From: Flavobacteriaceae bacterium UBA3179
GTDB lineage: Bacteria; Bacteroidota; Bacteroidia; Flavobacteriales; Flavobacteriaceae
DNA length: 10,903 nt
Direction of reading: 5' to 3'
Assembly (NCBI GenBank): GCA_002364245.1
Contig: DEXR01000019.1
Span: forward strand, 55,971 to 66,873
Positions 6,862-10,903 of the stretch are shown here, piece by piece. The translations under genes were made by a program, and so were the position numbers. A model generated the notes under the pieces. It ran no database searches. It was not told where the DNA came from and saw only the letters and a list, made by a program, of their open reading frames with translations. The stretch's first letter is position 1. Every line of letters starts with the position of its first letter.

Positions 6862-7740
6862 GCTTTCAGGAACTGCTACAGTTAGTTTTTCTTCACATAG
6901 TTTCACTTCTACTTTTGTGGTGTTTTCAATAAACTCTCCATCAATTTGTAACGGAACAGATTCTTGTGAATGAATAATAGCTGAAGTTGTAGTATATTCT
7001 TCAGCAAAATCTGATTGAACATTTGCTTTATCGTAGATGGTATTTATTATTTCAGCTATGTTGAGTTCTTTAAAAACCACAACTTCAAATTTTCCATCGT
7101 TAATTTTTCCATTGGGGTTTATGGTTGCGCCGGTACCAAATTTATTGGCATTGGCAATAGCGAGCATAATGCCTTTTGTTTCTATCGTTTTGGCATCTAT
7201 TTGTAATGTAAAGTTAAATGGGTACTCAGAGGTAAACAGAGTAGGGATGGTTTGTAACACGTAACCTAATTTTCCACGGATATTAGATGCTTCGTAATTT
7301 TTTATCAATTCAGCATTAATACCTAAATCGGCCATATGGAAGCATACATGATTATTAACTAAAAGCTTGTCAGCATCGATGGTATGGTCTCCTAAGGCAA
7401 TATCCAATTGCTTTTGCAAGGTATTGGGGATGTTAAAATTTACCGCCATTCCATTAGCTGATCCTGCTGGAATAATCCCTACAGAAACATGAAAACCTTC
7501 AACAGCTTCGGCAACCATTTTAATGGTACCGTCACCCCCAACAACCAAAACCCTGTCTATTGTGTTTTCTTGTATTAGGTTTTGAATGTTTTTAATATCC
7601 TCTTTTCCGGTGGTTTCATAAATGGTCAACGAATAATTATCTGTACCACAATACGCTATAATATTTGTTATCGTGTCTTCCTTTGCACTATTCCCCGAAA
7701 TTGGGTTTACAACGGTTAATATATCCTTAATTGCCTTCAT
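6850..7740 (-). CDS. Diacylglycerol kinase family lipid kinase
   Basis: A 296-residue soluble lipid kinase of the DAGK catalytic family (YegS/DgkB/sphingosine-kinase type). These enzymes transfer the ATP gamma-phosphate to a lipid hydroxyl, classically DAG to phosphatidic acid, at the inner face of the cytoplasmic membrane. Motifs in order are VNPISG (11-16), the nucleotide-binding VVGGDGT (66-72), and PAGSANGMA (91-99); the C-terminal beta-sandwich has NPNGKINDGKFEVVVF and the late QIDGEF segment. Length fits the family. The exact lipid (DAG, ceramide/sphingoid base or other) cannot be told from sequence, and this matters because many Bacteroidota make sphingolipids. The gene is divergent from an App1-type phosphatase across 66 bases. 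It lies 44 bases upstream of the propeller-amidohydrolase gene on the same strand, so it may be the first gene of that operon. Confidence 0.9.
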   Translation of the reverse strand: MKAIKDILTVVNPISGNSAKEDTITNIIAYCGTDNYSLTIYETTGKEDIKNIQNLIQENTIDRVLVVGGDGTIKMVAEAVEGFHVSVGIIPAGSANGMAVNFNIPNTLQKQLDIALGDHTIDADKLLVNNHVCFHMADLGINAELIKNYEASNIRGKLGYVLQTIPTLFTSEYPFNFTLQIDAKTIETKGIMLAIANANKFGTGATINPNGKINDGKFEVVVFKELNIAEIINTIYDKANVQSDFAEEYTTTSAIIHSQESVPLQIDGEFIENTTKVEVKLCEEKLTVAVPESFVS

Positions 7741-7806
7741 TTATTTTAAATTGTTTTTAAATTTAAGTAATTTGAAAGGATATAAAAGTTAAGGAATTTA
7801 CAATAC

Positions 7807-8775
7807 GTGAAACTAGATTTACAATTATACCGAGGATATCTCAACGAACAGGAATTGGTGGTTTCAGGCCACGTTTTTAAGTCGTGGGCACCCGACAAAT
7901 ACAGTATTGAAAAAAAAGGGGTGAAGCATGCTTTTTCTATATTACATATGTTTACCATCTCACCACTTGAAAATATTGAGATTACTTTACAGTTTTATGG
8001 CACCACAGTAAAAACCAAAACGTTGGAAGACGGTTTTTTCAGGTTTACTATTCCTTTTTCTGAAACTTTAAAAAACGGTTGGCATCCTTATAAAATCACG
8101 TGTGCCGTAGGTGATATTGGTATTGTAGAAACTGGCGAAATATTAAAGCCTTTTGAAAGTAAATTCGGAATTATATCAGATATTGACGATACTTTTCTAA
8201 TCTCACATAGCAGCAACATTTTCAAGAAACTATATGTTATGCTGTCCAAAAATGTAAACAAACGAAAGGTTTTTGACGATGTAGTGGATCATTATCAAGC
8301 CTTGAGCATCGCAGGTCAGGACACTGACGAAGCGTCTAACTCTTTTTTTTACGTTTCTAGTAGCGAATGGAACCTATATGCATTTATTGACGAATTTGCG
8401 AGACTACATAACTTGCCCAAAGCGGTTATCAAGTTGAAAAGCATAAAAACCAAACTGACAGATTTTTTAAAATCTGGTAGAGGGGATCACGACCATAAAT
8501 TTCAGAAAATAAAAGATATTATTTCGTTTTACCCAAACCTTACCTACGTATTATTGGGTGACGATTCGCAGCAAGACCCGTATTTATATGAGCGCATCTG
8601 TAAAATATTTCCTGAAAACATACGTGCTGTTTACATTCGGAAGACCTCAAAAAAACCAAAAGGAGAAGTACAGGAAGTTTTAACAAATATTGAAACGCTA
8701 TCGGTTAGAACACTCTATTTTAAAGATAGCCACAGAGCAATAGAACATTCAAAAGAAATAGGTATTATATCATAA
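7807..8775 (+). CDS. App1-family (DUF2183) predicted phosphatidate phosphatase
   Basis: A 322-residue protein related to the catalytic domain of yeast App1, a Mg-dependent phosphatidate phosphatase with a HAD-like DxDxT active site. The N-terminal part (about 5-115) is a beta-rich domain opening [17 protein letters not shown], typical of bacterial homologues. The catalytic part (about 119-285) contains SDIDDT (124-129; nucleophile Asp125 and Asp127), SSSEWN (184-189), the conserved basic stretch around [11 protein letters not shown] (225-235) and GDDSQQDP (251-258). All expected HAD elements are present. The start is a GTG at 7807: a stop lies upstream in frame at 7768-7770 with no ATG between, the next in-frame ATG would remove the conserved opening, and AAGGAA lies about 10 bases before it. 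No signal peptide is seen, so it should act in the cytoplasm or at the inner membrane. Activity on phosphatidate is inferred from the family. Confidence 0.85.
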   Translation: MKLDLQLYRGYLNEQELVVSGHVFKSWAPDKYSIEKKGVKHAFSILHMFTISPLENIEITLQFYGTTVKTKTLEDGFFRFTIPFSETLKNGWHPYKITCAVGDIGIVETGEILKPFESKFGIISDIDDTFLISHSSNIFKKLYVMLSKNVNKRKVFDDVVDHYQALSIAGQDTDEASNSFFYVSSSEWNLYAFIDEFARLHNLPKAVIKLKSIKTKLTDFLKSGRGDHDHKFQKIKDIISFYPNLTYVLLGDDSQQDPYLYERICKIFPENIRAVYIRKTSKKPKGEVQEVLTNIETLSVRTLYFKDSHRAIEHSKEIGIIS

Positions 8776-8786
8776 TATTTTTGAAA

Positions 8787-8815
8787 TTTTATTTCTTCGG
8801 AAAAAGGAAATAAAA
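8787..8815. other. AT-rich hairpin between the App1 and PPIase genes
   Basis: A perfect 9-bp inverted repeat (TTTTATTTC at 8787-8795, complement at 8807-8815) has an 11-base loop that itself begins with a cTTCGg turn. It lies 12 bases past the App1 stop codon. There is no following T run on either strand, so it is at best a weak terminator or a 3'-end stabilising structure. Confidence 0.35.
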
Positions 8816-8827
8816 CACAGAATTCCC

Positions 8828-8835
8828 TATTTTTG
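8828..8835 (+). promoter_or_regulatory. Candidate -7 promoter box for the PPIase gene
   Basis: TATTTTTG followed by C is an exact match to the Bacteroidota -7 consensus TAnnTTTG and lies 22 bases before the ATG at 8858. No TTG is seen at the ideal -33 distance. A start site near 8842 would give a leader of about 16 bases. Confidence 0.45.
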
Positions 8836-8857
8836 CACTTCATTTAAAAACAGACCC

Positions 8858-9796
8858 ATGCAAGACGGTATTTACGCTAAAATTACTACAGAAAAAGGAG
8901 AAATTTTAGGCCAGCTTACCTATAAAAAAACACCGGGAACGGTAGGAAACTTTGTAGCTTTAGCTGAAGGAAATTTAGAAAACGAAGCAAAAGTACAAGG
9001 AAAACCCTATTATGACGGATTGAAATTTCACCGTGTAATTCCAGACTTCATGGTACAAGGAGGTGATCCCACAGGGACTGGAGCTGGTGGCCCAGGATAT
9101 AAGTTTGATGATGAATTTCACCCAGATTTAAAACACAACAAGCCGGGAGTATTCTCTATGGCAAATGCTGGTCCTGCAACTAACGGAAGCCAATTTTTCA
9201 TTACGCACGTTGAAACCCCTTGGTTAGATAACAAACACACTGTTTTTGGTTATGTAACCGAAGGACAAGATGTTGTAGATAGCATTGCGCAAGGCGATAC
9301 CATGCAAGAGGTTGAAATCATTAGAGTAGGAGAGGAAGCTGAAAACTGGAATGCCGTTGAAGCCTTTAGACAGTTTACCGGAGCGAAAGCAGAACGAGAA
9401 GCAAAAGCGAAGCAAGAACAAGAAGCGTTGGTAGATGAAATTTCAGCAGGTTTTGATAAAACCGAAAGCGGTCTTCGATATAAAATCATTCAAAAAGGAG
9501 ACGGTACCAAAGCTGAAAAAGGAAAAACCGTAGCGGTACATTACAAAGGCATGTTTGCCGATGGAACTGAGTTTGATAATTCATACAAACGCGGCAACCC
9601 AATTGAATTCCCAGTAGGAATGGGCAATGTTATCGGCGGATGGGATGAAGGTATCCAATTGCTTCAAGTTGGTGATAAGGCTCGTTTTGTAATTCCATCA
9701 CATTTGGCTTATGGAGATCAAGGTGCTGGCGGGGTTATTCCACCAAATGCAACTTTGGTATTTGATGTAGAGTTGATGAAAGTAAAGTCATCTTAA
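8858..9796 (+). CDS. Dual-family peptidyl-prolyl isomerase (cyclophilin-FKBP fusion)
   Basis: A 312-residue protein joining two unrelated prolyl isomerase folds, the CFBP type of dual-family immunophilin reported from Flavobacterium. Residues about 5-158 are a cyclophilin with [13 protein letters not shown] (57-69; catalytic Arg59), NGSQFFIT (109-116), Trp122 at the position that favours cyclosporin binding in human CypA, and HTVFGYV (127-133). Residues about 160-200 form a Glu/Ala/Lys-rich helical linker. Residues about 203-310 are an FKBP with VHYKG (Tyr229), EFDNS (Phe239, Asp240), [10 protein letters not shown] (Val258, Ile259, Trp262), LAYGDQG (Tyr285) and [13 protein letters not shown] (Phe302). 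Pocket residues of both folds are present, so both domains should be active. No signal peptide is seen, so it should assist folding in the cytoplasm. The gene is probably monocistronic: promoter-like box before, terminator after. Confidence 0.95.
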   Translation: MQDGIYAKITTEKGEILGQLTYKKTPGTVGNFVALAEGNLENEAKVQGKPYYDGLKFHRVIPDFMVQGGDPTGTGAGGPGYKFDDEFHPDLKHNKPGVFSMANAGPATNGSQFFITHVETPWLDNKHTVFGYVTEGQDVVDSIAQGDTMQEVEIIRVGEEAENWNAVEAFRQFTGAKAEREAKAKQEQEALVDEISAGFDKTESGLRYKIIQKGDGTKAEKGKTVAVHYKGMFADGTEFDNSYKRGNPIEFPVGMGNVIGGWDEGIQLLQVGDKARFVIPSHLAYGDQGAGGVIPPNATLVFDVELMKVKSS

Positions 9797-9804
9797 CTAT
9801 ATAT

Positions 9805-9836
9805 AAAAACGCCTCTATTTTTAGGGGCGTTTTTTT
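9805..9836. terminator. Bidirectional intrinsic terminator
   Basis: A GC-rich stem (CGCCTCT at 9810-9816 with AGGGGCG at 9823-9829, one T:G wobble) encloses a 6-base AT loop and is flanked by A residues on the left and seven T residues on the right, which extend the stem. Both strands show hairpin plus T tract, so it can end the PPIase transcript and that of the convergent DUF1028 gene. Confidence 0.88.
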
Positions 9837-9851
9837 GTGCAATGATTTTAA

Positions 9852-10841
9852 TTATTCTTTCGAAATCACTAATTTGTCAACTGAAAGAGGTTTACCATTA
9901 TCATAAGTTTCAACAAAATAGATGCCATCTGCGTATTGTAACACATCAAAATACAGTATGTTTTGAGGCAATTTAATTTCTCTTTGCGTAACTATTTTAC
10001 CATTTACATCAGTTATGGTATATGATGTTATCATCGACCCAGTACTTTGCAATGTCACGGTTTTATCTGCAGGGTTTGGAAATAAAGTTATGTTACTTTC
10101 TGTACCTTGAGGGTTATTGGTGCTCAATGTTGCATCGTAGGCATCTTGTAAGGCATCAATAGGTTCAAATACTTCAGAGGTTATCCAAACATTAAGGTCC
10201 AATGAAAGGCTTCCATAGCTACTGTCGGTGTCGCTAGGGTCTGCCACTCGTAAAAATGCCGATGCAGAGCTAATACCAAAATCTAAACACCTGGAATCTG
10301 CTCCTGGGCGTTTCGCACCTTGCAACGCTGCCATAAGCTTGTCAGCTAATGTTCCTTCTGTTTCAAGAAAAGCGGTTTCCATATCGGTCACCACATCTTC
10401 AGAAATTAAAATATTTCCCTGAATAGAATAATTAGGGCCAGTGATATCGATAAACTCTTCAAAACAGTTTGCTCCAGTAAAAGCAGCACTTCTTGGGTTG
10501 CTGTTATTTAAATCGACCACTCCATATTGTCGCTGCGAAGGGTCTCCTTGTGCGTCGTTTGCAATTAGCCAATCAATAATTTCTTGAGGGGAATCACCAG
10601 CTTCCATACGGGCACGCGCATTGTCTTGATTGGCTGGTAGGTAAAAAGATTGTGTATGGATGGCACCAACCCCCAAAACGATGTCACTAATAGCAAGGGC
10701 ACCATCTTCAGCAGATATGCATGTTGCTCCAGCACTACCAATCTCACCCGTATTTGGGTCTACTGCTACTATTGAAAAAGTATGTTGTGAAAAAACAGAT
10801 ACGGACAATAGGAATAAACAAATAAAATAAATTTGTTTCAT
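9852..10841 (-). CDS. Secreted DUF1028 protein with T9SS C-terminal sorting domain
   Basis: A 329-residue secreted protein. A signal peptide covers about residues 1-18 (VFS then Gln-His). Residues about 20-238 are a DUF1028 domain, recognised by the opening TFSIVAVDPNTGEIG (21-35), the GVGAIHTQ segment (57-64) and the body that follows. DUF1028 has been placed with the Ntn-hydrolase fold, but no reaction is firmly established. Residues about 246-329 are a type IX secretion sorting domain (type A): NITLFPNPADKTVTL, then TITDVNGKIV, then the closing ADGIYFVETYDNG and KLVISKE. The protein should therefore cross the outer membrane by T9SS and be released or surface-attached after cleavage of this domain. 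It has its own promoter-like sequence and shares a terminator with the convergent PPIase gene. Function is unknown beyond the domain label; an extracellular hydrolase is the natural guess. Confidence 0.9.
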   Translation of the reverse strand: MKQIYFICLFLLSVSVFSQHTFSIVAVDPNTGEIGSAGATCISAEDGALAISDIVLGVGAIHTQSFYLPANQDNARARMEAGDSPQEIIDWLIANDAQGDPSQRQYGVVDLNNSNPRSAAFTGANCFEEFIDITGPNYSIQGNILISEDVVTDMETAFLETEGTLADKLMAALQGAKRPGADSRCLDFGISSASAFLRVADPSDTDSSYGSLSLDLNVWITSEVFEPIDALQDAYDATLSTNNPQGTESNITLFPNPADKTVTLQSTGSMITSYTITDVNGKIVTQREIKLPQNILYFDVLQYADGIYFVETYDNGKPLSVDKLVISKE

Positions 10842-10864
10842 ATTAGGTTTGTATTAAATTTCAG

Positions 10865-10895
10865 TAAAAATATCTATTTCCACTTTATATTACAA
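10865..10895 (-). promoter_or_regulatory. Bacteroidota-type promoter for the DUF1028 gene
   Basis: On the minus strand TTG (10895-10893) is followed after 20 bases by TATTTTTA (10872-10865), a 7-of-8 match to TAnnTTTG with normal spacing. Transcription would start near 10858, giving a leader of about 17 bases before the ATG at 10841. Confidence 0.5.
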
Positions 10896-10903
10896 CCCAT
10901 ACT

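Noticed and set aside
7757-7766. Palindrome TTAAATTTAA in the divergent lipid kinase/App1 intergenic region, considered as a shared operator
   Set aside because: It is made only of A and T in a very AT-rich spacer, so it is likely chance.

Overview
The window looks like a chromosomal segment of a marine or environmental member of the Flavobacteriaceae (Bacteroidota). The evidence is the low G+C content, a C-terminal type IX secretion (T9SS) sorting domain on the last gene, lipoprotein signals of the Bacteroidota kind, several matches to the Bacteroidota promoter (-7 box TAnnTTTG, in places with a TTG near -33), and a cyclophilin-FKBP fusion of the type described from Flavobacterium. I see no mobile elements, tRNA or rRNA genes, or CRISPR arrays. 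No stretch over 300 bases lacks a gene.

Left part (1-1476). A TauE/SafE-type (TSUP) permease runs off the left edge on the minus strand. Next, also on the minus strand, is a cytoplasmic BON-like plus LysM protein resembling E. coli Kbp/YgaU, with its own promoter and a strong terminator. Divergent from it on the plus strand is a fasciclin-domain lipoprotein, whose real start is probably 51 bases inside the longest ORF.

Central minus-strand block (1475-7740). Five genes read leftwards with gaps of 44, 3, -23 (an overlap) and 5 bases. In transcription order they are: a diacylglycerol-kinase-family lipid kinase; a 1098-residue exported PD40 beta-propeller plus amidohydrolase protein; a 103-residue three-helix membrane protein; a TTG-started ABC ATPase that overlaps it; and an S33 (proline iminopeptidase-like) lipoprotein. 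The last four are packed tightly enough to be one operon. The lipid kinase may be its first gene or a separate unit, because a candidate promoter lies between it and the amidohydrolase.

Right part (7807-10841). Divergent from the lipid kinase across 66 bases is an App1-type (DUF2183) predicted phosphatidate phosphatase, so two enzymes of opposite predicted direction (DAG to PA and PA to DAG) sit head to head. Then come a dual-family peptidyl-prolyl isomerase (cyclophilin plus FKBP in one chain) and, convergent with it across a bidirectional terminator, a secreted DUF1028 protein with a T9SS sorting domain.

Most genes are recognisable families. The points most worth a second look are the apparently rewired metal site and the Cys/His tail of the propeller-amidohydrolase, the minimal ABC pair, the divergent lipid kinase/phosphatase pair, the dual immunophilin, and the secreted DUF1028 protein. 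I did not find a convincing wholly new system. The four-gene envelope operon is the best candidate for an uncharacterised functional unit.
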